Assembly (NCBI RefSeq): GCF_001469895.1
Contig: NZ_LOPY01000001.1
Coordinates: 1 to 62,153 of the forward strand
Length of the DNA stretch: 62,153 bases
Reading direction: 5' to 3'
From: Pseudoalteromonas sp. XI10
GTDB lineage: Bacteria; Pseudomonadota; Gammaproteobacteria; Enterobacterales; Alteromonadaceae
Below the pieces are notes generated by a model. That model saw only the letters and a list, made by a program, of their open reading frames with translations. It did not search any database and had not been told where the DNA came from. A program made the position numbers and the translations under genes. Shown piece after piece: positions 47,967-61,020 of the stretch; position 1 is the first letter of the stretch, and each line of letters begins with the position of its first letter.

Positions 47967-48052
47967 CTGAATTAATACGTAGTTATACCAATTTCCACTA
48001 AACAGGGATCTCAGAAACGGATTTCACTCTTTTCAAATTTAAGGTAGTTATT

Positions 48053-48271
48053 ATGAAACAGTTAAGCACAACAATCGCAATTTTAGCACTAGCAACGTCA
48101 TCAGCAGCCTTTGCACAAGGCGTAAGCTTTTCAACATTCGATACCGACGGTGATGGTGTGATCAGCAAAGAAGAAGCGTCTGCAAATATGCAGCTTGAAA
48201 AGTTATTTCCAGAGCTAGATAGTGATGGTAATGGCGAACTTTCAAAAGAAGAGTTCGCTCAAATTCAATAG
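48053..48271 (+). CDS. Secreted EF-hand miniprotein 4
   Basis: 72 residues, the most divergent copy: MKQLSTTIAILALATSSAAFA signal peptide and EF loops DTDGDGVISKEE and DSDGNGELSKEE. AAGG lies 8 nt before the ATG. A terminator at 48313 ends the array, so all four may be on one transcript, although the 86-141 bp gaps also leave room for separate promoters. Confidence 0.87.
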   Translation: MKQLSTTIAILALATSSAAFAQGVSFSTFDTDGDGVISKEEASANMQLEKLFPELDSDGNGELSKEEFAQIQ

Positions 48272-48312
48272 AATCTTTTAGAAAAGTTAGGTACTTTCAC
48301 TTCAAGAGTCGT

Positions 48313-48338
48313 AAAGCAGCTGTCATGGCTGCTTTTTT
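48313..48338 (+). terminator. Terminator after the EF-hand array
   Basis: AGCAGC (48315-48320) and GCTGCT (48328-48333) enclose TGTCATG, followed by a T run. It also lies just past the convergent trkA stop. Confidence 0.75.
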
Positions 48339-48352
48339 CGTTTATAAGCTTT

Positions 48353-49729
48353 TTACAAGAAGATAGCGCTTACTTGGAACAGCTTTTCAACAACCGTAAT
48401 ATGCTTTTTATCAATCAAGAACATGATTACATGGTCACCCGACTGAATAACTGTATCGTCATGGGCAATCAGTACATCATCGTTACGCACAATTGCACCA
48501 ATGGTTGTTCCGGCTGGTAGTTTGATATCAGCAATTGCTCGGCCAACAACTTTAGAAGTATGCTCATCACCATGAGCGACAGCCTCAATGGCTTCTGCTG
48601 CGCCTTTACGTAACGAATAAACATTAACGATGTCACCACGGCGAACGTGTGTTAACAGCGCCGAGATAGTGGCTTGCTGAGGTGAAATAGCAATATCAAT
48701 CTCACCACCTTGAACTAGGTCTACATAAGCGCCACGCTGAATAAGCACCATGGTTTTTTGTGCGCCCATACGCTTTGCCAGCATCGCAGACATAATGTTT
48801 GCTTCATCGTCGTTAGTTACTGCGATGAACACATCCACTTGTTCAATATGTTCTTCAGATAACAGTTCTTGATCAGAAGCATCGCCACAGAACACTACAG
48901 TGTTATCAAGCATTTCAGAGAGCTGTGCTGCGCGCTCTTTATTGCGCTCAAGCAGCTTCACACTGTGGTTTTTCTCAAGTGAACGCGCAAGGCCCGCACC
49001 GATATTACCACCACCAGCAATCATGATCTTTTTGTATGAACGTTCGAGTTTTTGCAGCTCATTCATGACTGCTCGAATATGCTTTGTTGCAGCGATAAAG
49101 AACACTTCATCGTCCGCTTCGATAACCGTTGTGCCAAGCGGTTTAATCGCTTTACCTTGACGATAAATAGCCGCGACACGGGTTTCGACATTCGGGATGT
49201 GCTCTTTCAAGGCTGAAAGTGCATAACCCACCAGCAAACCACCGTAATAGGCTTTCACCGCAACCAGCGATAACATGCCATCGGCAAATTGTAATACCTG
49301 CAAAGCACCCGGATAGTCGATTAAGCGACGAATATACTTAGTTACCAGCGCTTCTGGAGCAATGTAGTGGTCAACAGGTAAATCGTCGTTATGAAATAGC
49401 TTTTCACGGTACTTTAAGTATTGCTCTGAGCGAATACGGGCAATTTTGGTTGGCGTGTTAAAAATACTATAAGCAACTTGGCAAGCAACCATGTTCACTT
49501 CATCTGAACTGGTTACGGCAATAATCATATCGGCGTCTTCTGCGCCTGCGCGACGCAATACATCGGGATGCGCACTGTGGCCAGTAACACCTTGTAAGTC
49601 GTACTTATCTTGTAGCTCTCGCAAACGGTTACCGTCGATATCGACAACGGTGATCTCATTTTGCTCACCAACGAGGTTTTCTGCCAGTGTGCCACCAACT
49701 TGTCCGGCACCGAGTATGATTATTTTCAT
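48353..49729 (-). CDS. trkA: Trk system potassium uptake regulatory subunit TrkA
   Basis: TrkA is the peripheral NAD-binding ring that gates TrkH. The 458 residues contain two RCK units, each with a Rossmann motif ([17 protein letters not shown] near residue 3; [17 protein letters not shown] near 235) and a RCK-C domain. It is the last gene of def-fmt-rsmB-trkA, an arrangement shared with E. coli, and converges with the EF-hand array. Confidence 0.97.
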   Translation of the reverse strand: MKIIILGAGQVGGTLAENLVGEQNEITVVDIDGNRLRELQDKYDLQGVTGHSAHPDVLRRAGAEDADMIIAVTSSDEVNMVACQVAYSIFNTPTKIARIRSEQYLKYREKLFHNDDLPVDHYIAPEALVTKYIRRLIDYPGALQVLQFADGMLSLVAVKAYYGGLLVGYALSALKEHIPNVETRVAAIYRQGKAIKPLGTTVIEADDEVFFIAATKHIRAVMNELQKLERSYKKIMIAGGGNIGAGLARSLEKNHSVKLLERNKERAAQLSEMLDNTVVFCGDASDQELLSEEHIEQVDVFIAVTNDDEANIMSAMLAKRMGAQKTMVLIQRGAYVDLVQGGEIDIAISPQQATISALLTHVRRGDIVNVYSLRKGAAEAIEAVAHGDEHTSKVVGRAIADIKLPAGTTIGAIVRNDDVLIAHDDTVIQSGDHVIMFLIDKKHITVVEKLFQVSAIFL

Positions 49730-49741
49730 AGCTTGTTCTTA

Positions 49742-51028
49742 TTAGTGTTTTTTAACTAGCTTCGCATAATAGAAACCGTCACTTTCACCAGGCAATAATT
49801 GCAGACCAGGTAACGTAGGCGTGTCGTTTTCATGCAAAGGTATGTGTTCAGCACTTGGATTATTGGCAAGGAACTTAGCAACTTGTTGTTGGTTCTCTTG
49901 CGGTAATACTGAGCAGGTCGCGTAAACTAACGTACCACCGGGCTTAAGTAGAGGCCAGATGCTATTTAAGATATCGCCTTGTAAATTAGCCAGATCTTCA
50001 ATATCAGATGCACGACGTAACCATTTAATATCAGGGTGACGACGGATCACGCCAGTTGCTGAACAAGGCACATCAAGCAAGATACGGTCGAATTGCTGCT
50101 CATCCCACCAGATATGAGGCTGTGAAGCATCGGCACATTGTAAATCGGCAGCTAAACCAATACGCACTAAGTTTTGTTTAACACGTTCTAGGCGCTCGCT
50201 GTCACTATCAAGTGCTAATACGTCGGCATCAGCAAGCTCTAAGATATGACACGTTTTACCACCTGGCGCTGCACACGCATCTAAAATGACATCATCATTT
50301 TGTGGATCTAAAAAGCGTGCTGCTAATTGTGCCGCAGCATCTTGAACTGAGCAGGCACCGGTATCAAATTCTGGTAATGCGTATACATCACACGGTTTAG
50401 CTAGTTTAATACCATCAGGAAAATCAGCATTAAGGGTATGCTCAATATCATTTGCTTTAAGCATTTCGCTGTATTCTTGGGTGCTATATTGCGCTTGGTT
50501 TACACGTAACCACATAGGTGCTTGCAGCTGATTCGCTTCAAGAATTTCTTGCCAGTTATCAGGGTAAGCTGCAGTAACTTGTTTGATAAACCAACCTGGG
50601 TGGTTAAATTTGCAAACAGGAATTTGCTTTGCTTTTTCTTCAAGCTCAACTTGTTCACGTTGGAAACTGCGTAAAATAGCGTTAATCAGGCCTTTTAAAC
50701 CCAGTGCGCGCATTTGCTGAAGCGCATTAACCGTTTCGCTGATGGCTGCATGAGGCGGTACACGCATGTGTTGAAGTTGGTAAATACCCACATACAACAA
50801 GAACTGGAAAATACGGCGCTTACCTTTTAGTGGTTGATCTAAAAGTTGCTGACAATAATTTTCTAGGCTAGGTAAATAGCGCAGCACACCGTAGCAAATT
50901 TGTTGTAGTAGGGCTTTATCTTTCGGCGATAATCCTTGGCTTGCAAAAGGTAGTTCTTGATTTAGCGATGCACCTTTATCGACCACGTTATAGAGGGTTT
51001 CAGCAGCAAGTGCTCTTACATTACTCAT
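49742..51028 (-). CDS. rsmB: 16S rRNA (cytosine967-C5)-methyltransferase
   Basis: RsmB methylates C967 of 16S rRNA. The N-terminal NusB-like RNA-binding domain (about 1-140) is followed by a SAM domain with [16 protein letters not shown], the catalytic-loop [18 protein letters not shown] and the second conserved cysteine in [13 protein letters not shown]. 428 residues is the E. coli length (429). Its start overlaps the end of fmt by 8 nt. Confidence 0.97.
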   Translation of the reverse strand: MSNVRALAAETLYNVVDKGASLNQELPFASQGLSPKDKALLQQICYGVLRYLPSLENYCQQLLDQPLKGKRRIFQFLLYVGIYQLQHMRVPPHAAISETVNALQQMRALGLKGLINAILRSFQREQVELEEKAKQIPVCKFNHPGWFIKQVTAAYPDNWQEILEANQLQAPMWLRVNQAQYSTQEYSEMLKANDIEHTLNADFPDGIKLAKPCDVYALPEFDTGACSVQDAAAQLAARFLDPQNDDVILDACAAPGGKTCHILELADADVLALDSDSERLERVKQNLVRIGLAADLQCADASQPHIWWDEQQFDRILLDVPCSATGVIRRHPDIKWLRRASDIEDLANLQGDILNSIWPLLKPGGTLVYATCSVLPQENQQQVAKFLANNPSAEHIPLHENDTPTLPGLQLLPGESDGFYYAKLVKKH

Positions 51029-51974
51029 TGCTTTGACCTAATACTGAGCCAGGTTCAACCCAATCACTGCGACCATTTAAAAAGTCAGTAACAGCCATTG
51101 GTTTTTTACCTTGTGGTTGAAGAAGGGTGATTTTAAGTGCATCTTGCCCACAACCAACGGTAATACCTTGCTTATCAGCAGCAATGATTTTACCGGCTTG
51201 TGCAGTTTGCGATACAACTTCGGCTTGCCAAATTTTTACCGTTTGTCCTGCCATTTCAGTAAAGCAAACAGGCCATGGATTAAAGGCACGGATATTACGC
51301 TCAATTTGCGCAGCATCCATTGACCAATCAATATTGGCTTCGTCTTTTGATAGCTTCTTGGCGTAATTTGCTTGTGCGTCATCTTGCTTTTCTGGGGTGA
51401 TTTCACCTGCAGCAAGACGATTGATAGTACTGATCAGTGCATCAGGACCAAGTGCAGCTAATTTATCGTATAAAGAGCTACTGGTTTCTGTGCTATCAAT
51501 CGGGCAACGGCTGATATGCAGCATATCGCCGGTATCTAAGCCTTCATCCATTTGCATTATTGTTACACCGGTTTCATTGTCACCAGCCCAAATAGCACGT
51601 TGGATCGGTGCAGCACCACGCCAGCGCGGTAAAATAGAGCCATGCACGTTTAAGCAGCCTAAGCGCGGTGCATCTAAAATCGCTTTTGGTAACAGTAAGC
51701 CGTACGCCACCACAATCATAATATCGGCGTTCAGGCTGGTAAGCTCTGCAAGTGCTTCATCTGATTTTAGTGATTGCGGTTGAAATACAGGTAAATCATG
51801 AGCAAGTGCCAGTTCTTTAACTTCACTGGCTTTTAGCTTTTTACCTCGGCCCGCTGGTCGATCCGGTTGGCTATATACACCAACAACGTCATGCTCTGAG
51901 TCAATCAGTGCTTGTAAATGGCGCGCAGCGAAATCCGGCGTACCAGCAAAAATAATGCGTAATGGTTGTGTCAC
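51021..51974 (-). CDS. fmt: Methionyl-tRNA formyltransferase
   Basis: Fmt formylates initiator Met-tRNA using 10-formyl-tetrahydrofolate. The 317 residues begin with [19 protein letters not shown] and include the catalytic region [20 protein letters not shown] and [17 protein letters not shown]. It lies 20 nt after def and overlaps rsmB. Confidence 0.97.
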   Translation of the reverse strand: MTQPLRIIFAGTPDFAARHLQALIDSEHDVVGVYSQPDRPAGRGKKLKASEVKELALAHDLPVFQPQSLKSDEALAELTSLNADIMIVVAYGLLLPKAILDAPRLGCLNVHGSILPRWRGAAPIQRAIWAGDNETGVTIMQMDEGLDTGDMLHISRCPIDSTETSSSLYDKLAALGPDALISTINRLAAGEITPEKQDDAQANYAKKLSKDEANIDWSMDAAQIERNIRAFNPWPVCFTEMAGQTVKIWQAEVVSQTAQAGKIIAADKQGITVGCGQDALKITLLQPQGKKPMAVTDFLNGRSDWVEPGSVLGQSNE

Positions 51975-51994
51975 AGATATTCCTATTGATTAAC

Positions 51995-52504
51995 TTATGA
52001 TTTAGCAGCCAGCTTAGCTTCTTTCTCAAGCTTTTTACGGATACGTTGGCGCTTTAAGGGCGATAGATAATCAATAAATAGGGTGCCTTTAAGGTGATCA
52101 AGCTCATGCTGAATACAAATCGCTAATAGCTCGTCAGCGTCAAGGCTGAATTCTTCACCGTTTTCATTAAGCGCTTTAACAGTAACTGTTTCTGCGCGGT
52201 CAACTTTTGCGTATGAGTAAGGAACTGATAAACAGCCTTCTTCACTCACAGTTGAACCATCTTTTTTGGTGATTTCTGGGTTGATTAACACTAACGGTTG
52301 GTCGCGCTCTTCAGATACGTCGATCACCACAATTCGCTGGTGGATATCTACTTGCGTCGCTGCTAAGCCGATACCGTTTTCGTCATACATAGTTTCAAGC
52401 ATGTCTTTGACGATTTGACGAACTTCATCGTTTACTTCTGGTACTTCTTTCGCGATTGTACGTAAACGCTCATCCGGAAATCTCAAAACTTCTAACCTAG
52501 CCAT
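51995..52504 (-). CDS. def: Peptide deformylase
   Basis: This Fe-dependent hydrolase removes the formyl group from nascent proteins. All three class motifs are present: [18 protein letters not shown] (metal Cys) and HELDHLKG (two metal His and catalytic Glu). 169 residues equals E. coli Def. It heads the leftward def-fmt-rsmB-trkA operon and diverges from the LysM gene. Confidence 0.98.
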   Translation of the reverse strand: MARLEVLRFPDERLRTIAKEVPEVNDEVRQIVKDMLETMYDENGIGLAATQVDIHQRIVVIDVSEERDQPLVLINPEITKKDGSTVSEEGCLSVPYSYAKVDRAETVTVKALNENGEEFSLDADELLAICIQHELDHLKGTLFIDYLSPLKRQRIRKKLEKEAKLAAKS

Positions 52505-52566
52505 AGTTACCTTTTACACTTGTGATTCATTTAGGGTATTGTATGCTCTTATTTTAGCCATTCGTG

Positions 52567-52595
52567 TTCACCTTTAACAGGTTTTGGTCGATAAT
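52567..52595 (+). promoter_or_regulatory. Possible promoter of the LysM protein gene
   Basis: TTCACC (52567-52572), 17 bp and GATAAT (52590-52595) match the sigma-70 pattern in 4 and 5 of 6 positions, giving a short leader of about 20 nt before the start codon. Confidence 0.4.
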
Positions 52596-52622
52596 AATCT
52601 AAAAACAACTCAAGGAAGCCAA

Positions 52623-53741
52623 ATGAGATACCCACTAGTTGCGGCTTTGTTAGCCATTAGCTGTGCTTTTCCGGTAGCTGCTGATGTTTTAACAATTAAA
52701 AAAGATGCACCAAAACAATATGTTGTGAAAAAAGGCGATACGCTTTGGGATATCTCGGGCGTGTATCTTGATGAACCTTGGCAATGGCCTGATTTATGGC
52801 AAATGAACCCGCAAATAGCGAATCCACATTTAATATACCCGGGTGATGCGCTCACTTTAATTTACGATAAAGACGGAAATCCTCGTTTAGTTAAAAATGC
52901 GCGTTATAAAAAACTTTCTCCAGAAGGGCGAATTACACCAAAAGGCAAGCAAGCAGTGCCGACGTTGCCTTTGGAGTTGCTGCGCCCATATTTGAGTTAT
53001 GAGCAAGCGATTAGCGCCGATGTTATTGCACAAAAACCATATATTTTGGGTGCCAGTGTTAATACCAAAATGAATACCATGGGTCATACCCTTTACGTTA
53101 AAGGTGACTTAACACTTAACGAAGCTTATGGCGTATACCGTAAAGGCAATGATCTTGTTGATCCAAATACCAATGAAGTACTAGCAAATAAAGCGGAATT
53201 AGTTGCGATTGTTCGCGCATTTAGAAGCGGTGACGTAGAAAGCGGTGTACCTGCATCAGTTAAAGTTGAACTGGTAAAACAAGAAATTAAGCCGCATGAT
53301 TTCTTAATGCCGGCGATGGAAGGGCAAATGTTGCCAGCCTATTTCACTATGAAACGCCCTGAAGCTACTTTAGATGGCACTATTATCGCCGCAGCTAATG
53401 AAATGCGTGAATTTAGTACCATGGACATTGTTGTACTAAACTTAGGTTCAGACCAAGTGAAACCAGGTTTTGTACTTGATATTCAGCGTCAATCACCTGA
53501 AGTGTATGACGGCCGCAATGGTCCGCGTTACCGCGAAGATTCTAATAGCCTTGAGAAATTCATGACTGATGCAAATGATGTGTTAGGAATTGAAAGCGAT
53601 GAAGACAGCAATGTATGGCACATGCCAAAGGAAAAAGTCGGTGAGTTAATGGTGTTTAAGGTATATGACAACGTTAGCTACGCATTGATTGTTAAGAATC
53701 AGCACCCGATCCGAGTTGGAGATTATGCAGTTATAAACTAA
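52623..53741 (+). CDS. LysM-domain envelope protein
   Basis: The 372-residue protein has a signal peptide (MRYPLVAALLAISCAFPVAA) and one N-terminal LysM peptidoglycan-binding domain at about residues 30-85 (QYVVKKGDTLWDISGVYLDE to IYPGDALTLIY). The remaining ~280 residues are a conserved domain of unknown function seen in proteins encoded beside dprA in gammaproteobacteria. The start ATG has AAGGA 7 nt before it; a TTG 13 codons upstream is disregarded. Its place between def and dprA is conserved. Confidence 0.9.
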   Translation: MRYPLVAALLAISCAFPVAADVLTIKKDAPKQYVVKKGDTLWDISGVYLDEPWQWPDLWQMNPQIANPHLIYPGDALTLIYDKDGNPRLVKNARYKKLSPEGRITPKGKQAVPTLPLELLRPYLSYEQAISADVIAQKPYILGASVNTKMNTMGHTLYVKGDLTLNEAYGVYRKGNDLVDPNTNEVLANKAELVAIVRAFRSGDVESGVPASVKVELVKQEIKPHDFLMPAMEGQMLPAYFTMKRPEATLDGTIIAAANEMREFSTMDIVVLNLGSDQVKPGFVLDIQRQSPEVYDGRNGPRYREDSNSLEKFMTDANDVLGIESDEDSNVWHMPKEKVGELMVFKVYDNVSYALIVKNQHPIRVGDYAVIN

Positions 53742-53771
53742 CTCACAATTTGGGCGCTCTAAGGAGGGAGC

Positions 53772-54869
53772 ATGGCACAGGTTTCAGGCAAGCTATCCCA
53801 TTGGCTTGCCTTTTATTTATGTAAAGGGCTTGGAATAAAAAGCCTTGTTGCATTAAGTCAAAAACAGCCACTGGATGAGCTATTTAAGCTATCTAGTTTA
53901 GAGCTTCAGCGGCTGGGTTTATCACAAAGCCAAGCCGATAACTTAGTTAATACTGACTGGCAGTTAGTAGCCCACTACCAAGAATTAATAGCAAGACTTA
54001 AAATCAAAGTCATAAGCTATTTTGATAGCAGCTATCCGCCCTTACTCAAGCAAATAGCCAGTGCACCTATCTTATTATTTTGTTTAGGTAATACGGATCT
54101 ATTACTGTCACCGCAAATAGCAATTGTCGGTAGTCGTAATGCCACACCGACAGGGCTTGAAGTCGCTGCTGAGTTTGCCCATCAACTTTCTGCTGTTGGC
54201 ATGACGGTGACATCAGGTATGGCTATGGGAATTGATGGTGCAGCCCATAAAGGCGCATTAGCCGGGTCAGGCAATACCATTGCCGTACTGGGTACGGGTA
54301 TCGATATCGCTTATCCAAAACGCCATCGCTTACTCATAAAACAAGTTGCAGAGCGGGGCTTATTGGTTTCTGAGTTCTTGCCAGGCACCGCTGCTAATGC
54401 CGCTAATTTTCCGCGCCGAAACCGCATTATCTCTGGATTGTCATTAGGTGTATTGATTGTCGAAGCGCAAATTAAAAGTGGCTCATTGGTTACCGTACGC
54501 TATGCACTTGAGCAAAATAAAGAAGTATTTGCCGTGCCGGGTTCGATAAAAAGCCCACTATCAGAGGCAAGCCATTTTTTAATTAAGCAAGGCGCTAAAT
54601 TGACAGAAAATATCACTGATATTCTTGATGAAGTGAGCTTTTTCTGTGAAAACAGTCTATATAGTATAGAACAGCCTATAGCAGATGAACCCGACTGCCC
54701 AGTGTTCAAAAGTATAGGGTATGAGGTAACAAGTGTTGATCAAATAACACAGCGCAGCCAATTACCTGTAGACGAAGTACAAGCTCGGTTACTCGACCTA
54801 GAGCTCGCAGATAAAATCGAACGAGTACTAGATGGTTATATAAGACTAGGAGGACATAAACATGTTTGA
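53772..54869 (+). CDS. dprA: DNA processing protein DprA (Smf)
   Basis: DprA protects incoming single-stranded DNA in transformation and loads RecA. The 365 residues show the Rossmann core with [42 protein letters not shown] and the C-terminal winged-helix DprA domain ([20 protein letters not shown]). A very strong AAGGAGGG precedes the ATG. The stop overlaps the smg start by 8 nt. No other competence gene is in the window. Confidence 0.96.
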   Translation: MAQVSGKLSHWLAFYLCKGLGIKSLVALSQKQPLDELFKLSSLELQRLGLSQSQADNLVNTDWQLVAHYQELIARLKIKVISYFDSSYPPLLKQIASAPILLFCLGNTDLLLSPQIAIVGSRNATPTGLEVAAEFAHQLSAVGMTVTSGMAMGIDGAAHKGALAGSGNTIAVLGTGIDIAYPKRHRLLIKQVAERGLLVSEFLPGTAANAANFPRRNRIISGLSLGVLIVEAQIKSGSLVTVRYALEQNKEVFAVPGSIKSPLSEASHFLIKQGAKLTENITDILDEVSFFCENSLYSIEQPIADEPDCPVFKSIGYEVTSVDQITQRSQLPVDEVQARLLDLELADKIERVLDGYIRLGGHKHV

Positions 54870-55335
54870 CATCCTCATGTATCTTTTTGAAAACTATATC
54901 CATAGTGAAGCTGAAATCTTTACTGAAGAGAACGAACTTACCGATGAGTTGGTTCGTGCTGGCTTCAATAAACCTGAAATCTACAAAGCCCTTGATTGGC
55001 TAGAGCAACTTGCTGACTTACAACAAAGTGATATCTACCCGTACCTTAATGCCCAACCACAACATGCTATGCGTATTTACACTGACAGTGAATGCCAAAT
55101 GTTAAGTGTTGAGTGTCGCGGTTTTTTAATGTTTATCGAGCAAATTGGCGTGATTAACACTGTAACCCGCGAAATGGTTATAGATAGACTTTGTGCTCTA
55201 GATAAACCATTTATTTCTTTGGAAGATCTAAAGTGGGTGGTGCTTATGGTGTTATTTAATGTACCAGGGTCAGAGCAAGCTTACGCACAAATGGAAGACT
55301 TAATATTTGACGAGCCAGCTGATGTATTACACTAA
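54862..55335 (+). CDS. smg: Smg family protein (DUF494)
   Basis: This 157-residue protein belongs to a family always found next to dprA in gammaproteobacteria, of unknown function. It starts [19 protein letters not shown] and carries the conserved [17 protein letters not shown] and [17 protein letters not shown]. It overlaps dprA, suggesting translational coupling. Confidence 0.95.
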   Translation: MFDILMYLFENYIHSEAEIFTEENELTDELVRAGFNKPEIYKALDWLEQLADLQQSDIYPYLNAQPQHAMRIYTDSECQMLSVECRGFLMFIEQIGVINTVTREMVIDRLCALDKPFISLEDLKWVVLMVLFNVPGSEQAYAQMEDLIFDEPADVLH

Positions 55336-55406
55336 GTAGACTTTGCTTGTATCTTTGTTGAGTTTGGGTATATTAGGCGAAAATTAGCCAACCCCACAGG
55401 AATCTT

Positions 55407-55976
55407 ATGAGTAAAATCGACCATTCTCTTTTTTCTGCAGATAAGCATGCACTCGAAAAAGAGTATGAGGTTTGCCCTAAATGCGGTTCTGAATTGGTTA
55501 TGCGCAACTCAAAGTCAGGGCCGTTCTTAGGCTGTGCCAGTTACCCAAAGTGTGACTTTATCCGCCCATTAGCTCATCACGATAGCCAACAAATAAAAGT
55601 ACTCGAAGACAGTGCCTGCCCAGAGTGTGGTAAGCCATTAGTAATTAAAAATGGCCGCTACGGTATGTTTATTGGGTGTACTGGCTATCCTGAGTGCCAC
55701 TATATTGCCCATGATGAAGAGCCTGACGATGCCCCTCAATTACCTGCTTGTCCTAAATGCAAAAAAGGCCAGCTGGTTGCGCGTAATAATAAGTTTGGCA
55801 AAACCTTTTATTCTTGTGATGGCTATCCGCGCTGTAAATATACCCTTAACCACAAACCTGTGGCGACCGAGTGCCCGGCCTGTCAGTGGCCAATTATGAC
55901 CGAAAAGAAAACTGCCTCAGGTGTTGTGTTACAATGCCCGCAGAAGTCGTGTATGCATAAGTTAGTCGAATCTTAA
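55407..55976 (+). CDS. yrdD: Topoisomerase-type zinc-finger DNA-binding protein (YrdD)
   Basis: The 189 residues consist almost only of four tandem C4 zinc ribbons like those at the C-terminus of topoisomerase I: CPKCGSELVMR...CASYPKC, CPECGKPLVIK...CTGYPEC, CPKCKKGQLVA...CDGYPRC and CPACQWPIMTE...CPQKSC. No catalytic topoisomerase domain is present. It probably binds single-stranded nucleic acid. It lies between smg and tsaC as in relatives. Confidence 0.93.
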   Translation: MSKIDHSLFSADKHALEKEYEVCPKCGSELVMRNSKSGPFLGCASYPKCDFIRPLAHHDSQQIKVLEDSACPECGKPLVIKNGRYGMFIGCTGYPECHYIAHDEEPDDAPQLPACPKCKKGQLVARNNKFGKTFYSCDGYPRCKYTLNHKPVATECPACQWPIMTEKKTASGVVLQCPQKSCMHKLVES

Positions 55977-56010
55977 TGCACTTGTAATTTGTTTATTTAG
56001 GAGAGTTTCT

Positions 56011-57979
<1,969 letters not shown>

Positions 57980-58045
57980 TTAAACATCCTTATTTACTAT
58001 GAAATGCATATAACAACTCTAGCAGTTGCACGAAAAGCGCGCAAT

Positions 58046-59641
58046 TTAGCTTAATTTAAAGCGTCTTACTTGCTCATCAAGTGAACGAGCTAACGACAAC
58101 AGCTCTTCGCTTACTTTTTGGTTTTCATGGGCATCGACTAATGAGTGCTCGGCATTGTCACTAATTGCAATAACGCTCTGGTTAATTTCTTCAGCCGCGA
58201 GGTTTTGCTGTTCAGTGGCATCAGCAATTTGCACGTTAAGTTGGTTTATCTCACTCATTTGTGAAGAAATATCACGTAATGCTTTAGCTACTTGCTTAAC
58301 TTGCACAGCTCTTTCGTCTGCTTCTTCGCAAGAGTTATTCATGGTATTAACGGTTTGTGCCGCTTCACTTTGTAGCTTGTCGATAGTGCGGCGAATTTCG
58401 TCGGTTGAGTCATGAGTGCGGGTCGCTAAAGTACGTACTTCATCGGCTACCACAGCAAAGCCTCGGCCAGCTTCACCAGCACGAGCCGCCTCAATGGCAG
58501 CATTAAGTGCAAGTAAGTTTGTTTGTTCGGCAATGCTACTGATCACCTCGAGTACTTTACCAACATCTAACGTTTGGGTTTGCAGTTGACTTACTTGCTC
58601 GGCAGCTGCTCTAACATCTGCCGCAAGTTGATTAATACTTTGCTCAGTGTGCTCAGCAACATGTAAGCTTTGCTGCGCAAGTTGATTACTGTGCTCTGAC
58701 TTTTCAGATGCAAAATGGGTGGTGTTTTTAACTTCGCTTGATGAGCTTTCTAGTTCATTGATGGCGGCAGCGACCGAGTCTGTCCCTTGCTTTTGCTTTA
58801 AGATCGCTTGCTCAGTAGCATCCGCTGAGGCATAAATGCTTTCGGCAGAGTGGATCAATACCTTAGAAGAATGGGAAACTTGGGCAATATTATCTTTAAA
58901 CGCACCAATCATGTGATTAAAGCTGGTGGCAAGAGAACTAAGCTCGTCATTATTACTGTCATCTACCGTGAGGCTTAAATCTTTATTGGTGGTTGCCAAA
59001 TGCATGGTATGGCTAATGACTTTTAAGCGTTTGATGAAAATTTTTCTAAACATCACTGCTAGTAGTGAGAAAGCCGAAATGAAAATAGCCGCTAATAGTA
59101 GCGTGTTCATTAAGGTGTTTTGCGATACTTCTTGCTCAATATCAGCCAACGAATAACTAATTTTTACTACACCTAACACATCGCCTTCTTGTGCTTGATG
59201 GCAGCCTAAGCAGTTTGTTCCTTTATAATCACTGCGAGCAAACATAGGCTTTAGATAAGTCATCGTACTTTTTTGATTATCAATAAATAGTGCTTCAGTG
59301 CCTGTTAGTGCTTTTCGCTCAGCATCGTTAGTCGCAACTTGGTTGGCATTTCCTGGCCCATAAATTTTATTAACGATTGGACTACGTATGATATGAGCAT
59401 CTTCAATATTAGGATGACTTCTTAATTTAGTACTTAGAATTTCACGATTAGCCATAGTGCCTGTCAGCATCATGGTATTAATAGAATCAAAGTAATTATC
59501 GGCAAGCAGTTTTATGTTACTTTCAACGGTATCTCTTGCTAATTCATGTTGTTGCTGGGCACTACTAAATATACTGGCAAATAATACCAATACGCCTGTT
59601 AGCGCTAACAAGGCATAAATTTTAAATTGGATAGACTTCAT
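58046..59641 (-). CDS. Methyl-accepting chemotaxis protein with periplasmic c-type haem motif
   Basis: The 531-residue receptor has TM1 at about residues 8-28, a periplasmic domain, TM2 at about 177-198, a HAMP domain to about 255 and a signalling domain with the hairpin tip [20 protein letters not shown]. The periplasmic domain contains CLGCH at residues 144-148, a covalent haem c attachment motif, in a context like the haem-bearing periplasmic sensor domains known from other redox or gas sensors. It should signal redox state, oxygen or nitric oxide to the chemotaxis system. No CheW-binding pentapeptide methylation partner is seen at the C-terminus. It is next to a truncated haemoglobin gene. 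Confidence 0.9.
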   Translation of the reverse strand: MKSIQFKIYALLALTGVLVLFASIFSSAQQQHELARDTVESNIKLLADNYFDSINTMMLTGTMANREILSTKLRSHPNIEDAHIIRSPIVNKIYGPGNANQVATNDAERKALTGTEALFIDNQKSTMTYLKPMFARSDYKGTNCLGCHQAQEGDVLGVVKISYSLADIEQEVSQNTLMNTLLLAAIFISAFSLLAVMFRKIFIKRLKVISHTMHLATTNKDLSLTVDDSNNDELSSLATSFNHMIGAFKDNIAQVSHSSKVLIHSAESIYASADATEQAILKQKQGTDSVAAAINELESSSSEVKNTTHFASEKSEHSNQLAQQSLHVAEHTEQSINQLAADVRAAAEQVSQLQTQTLDVGKVLEVISSIAEQTNLLALNAAIEAARAGEAGRGFAVVADEVRTLATRTHDSTDEIRRTIDKLQSEAAQTVNTMNNSCEEADERAVQVKQVAKALRDISSQMSEINQLNVQIADATEQQNLAAEEINQSVIAISDNAEHSLVDAHENQKVSEELLSLARSLDEQVRRFKLS

Positions 59642-59722
59642 TCGACGACGCTTTTTCTAAATTAAGGAAAATTTATTATCTTTATTTAGAAAAAGCGTAC
59701 ATTGATATAGCGCAAAGCTTAG

Positions 59723-60154
59723 TTAGTTTTGATTGATCATATGGCTGGCGAGTTGCGATAACGACTGTCTTAACCCTTCGCGAAGTAGTGGGTTATCAAT
59801 CTCGATATCAAGCGTTTTATTCATACAATGCATCCATTGGTCACGTAGGTCTTGATCAATAGGGAAAGGCATGTGACGCTTTCTTAGCATTGGGTGACCA
59901 TATTTTTCAACGAATAGGTCAGGACCGCCCAGCCAGCCAGATAAAAACTCAAAGAAGACTTGGCGAATTCTATCTAAAGGCTGCGGATGCATATCATATA
60001 ATGGTTTGGCGTATTCATCTGTGGCCATTATGTCGTAAAATCGATTTGCAATTGCTCGAGCTCCTGCTTCACCGCCAATAATTTCGTAAGGTGTTTTTTC
60101 TGGGGTAGGTGTTTCAGGCGCTGGTTTCGATTTAGAAAAAAGTCGTTTAATCAT
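59723..60154 (-). CDS. Group II truncated haemoglobin
   Basis: The 143-residue globin fits the group II (GlbO-like) class: Tyr40 at the B10 position (ANRFYDIM), proximal His94 in RKRHMPFPI, and Trp107 at G8 (DQWMHCM). Such proteins bind oxygen or nitric oxide and are linked to oxidative or nitrosative stress. A Pro/Glu/Lys-rich N-terminal extension (about 20 residues) precedes the globin fold. It is divergent from aroE and lies 81 bp upstream of the haem chemoreceptor on the same strand. Confidence 0.92.
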   Translation of the reverse strand: MIKRLFSKSKPAPETPTPEKTPYEIIGGEAGARAIANRFYDIMATDEYAKPLYDMHPQPLDRIRQVFFEFLSGWLGGPDLFVEKYGHPMLRKRHMPFPIDQDLRDQWMHCMNKTLDIEIDNPLLREGLRQSLSQLASHMINQN

Positions 60155-60195
60155 AATATTAATAAAGCTCTACAGGGCGAAGAGGTTGCTTCACT

Positions 60196-61020
60196 ATGGA
60201 CAAATACGCGGTTTTTGGAAATCCAATAAAACATTCGAAATCACCCGCAATACACGCACAATTTGCTGCATCATTAAACGAGCAAATACAATACAGCGCC
60301 ATTTTAGCACCAACAGATGCATTTGAAAAAACTGTCGCTGAGTTTTTCGCTGCGGGTGGTAAAGGGGCTAATGTCACTTTGCCGTTTAAAGAGCAAGCGT
60401 TTGCTATGGTCGATGAACTAACAGAGCAAGCGAAAATTGCCGGAGCCGTTAATACTATTAAACAGCTTGAAGATGGCAGCCTACTGGGTGATAACACCGA
60501 TGGTGTAGGACTTGTTAAAGATCTTTTAGCTAATAATGTCACCTTAAAAGGGCAGCGAGTTCTTCTTATTGGCGCCGGTGGTGCAGCGCGAGGTGTCATT
60601 CAGCCATTATTGAATGAGCATATAGAAAGCTTAACAATAGCCAACCGTACCGCCGAAAAAGCAAAGGCGCTAGCGAGTCATTTTAATGGTGAAATAAATG
60701 TGCAGGGCTTTGCTTTAAATGATATTCCAGCAAACAACTATGATGTGGTGATTAATTCAACCTCAAGTAGTGTAACTGGAGACCTGCCGGGTATAGCTGA
60801 AGACCATGTTGCTAAGTGTCAGTGCGCTTATGATATGTTTTACGCTAATGACGATACCGCATTTATTAGTTGGGTTAAGTCGAATAACCCAACATGTTTA
60901 ACACTCGATGGTTGTGGCATGCTAGTTGGCCAAGCAGCACAAGCTTATTTTGTATGGCGCAATAAAATGCCAGAAATTATTCCCGTTGTTACCGCGCTTA
61001 AAGCAGGAGAAATTGCGTGA
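60196..61020 (+). CDS. aroE: Shikimate dehydrogenase
   Basis: AroE reduces 3-dehydroshikimate to shikimate with NADPH in aromatic amino acid synthesis. The 274 residues show [39 protein letters not shown] and the NADP loop GAGGAARGV. yrdB overlaps its end by 4 nt. It lies downstream of hemF in relatives, but here three minus-strand genes intervene. Confidence 0.97.
   Translation: MDKYAVFGNPIKHSKSPAIHAQFAASLNEQIQYSAILAPTDAFEKTVAEFFAAGGKGANVTLPFKEQAFAMVDELTEQAKIAGAVNTIKQLEDGSLLGDNTDGVGLVKDLLANNVTLKGQRVLLIGAGGAARGVIQPLLNEHIESLTIANRTAEKAKALASHFNGEINVQGFALNDIPANNYDVVINSTSSSVTGDLPGIAEDHVAKCQCAYDMFYANDDTAFISWVKSNNPTCLTLDGCGMLVGQAAQAYFVWRNKMPEIIPVVTALKAGEIA

Noticed and set aside
46650..48010. ATACCAATT-type motif seen at about 46651 and 47987 as a mobile repeat
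   Set aside because: Only two short partial matches are visible in this window, too few to support an element.
47120..48271. EF-hand genes as dockerin or cohesin-type domains
   Set aside because: The loops look dockerin-like, but each protein has only a signal peptide and the EF pair, with no enzyme or scaffold gene nearby.
51127..51783. Plus-strand ORFs opposite fmt
   Set aside because: They are shadow frames without start signals or recognisable domains.
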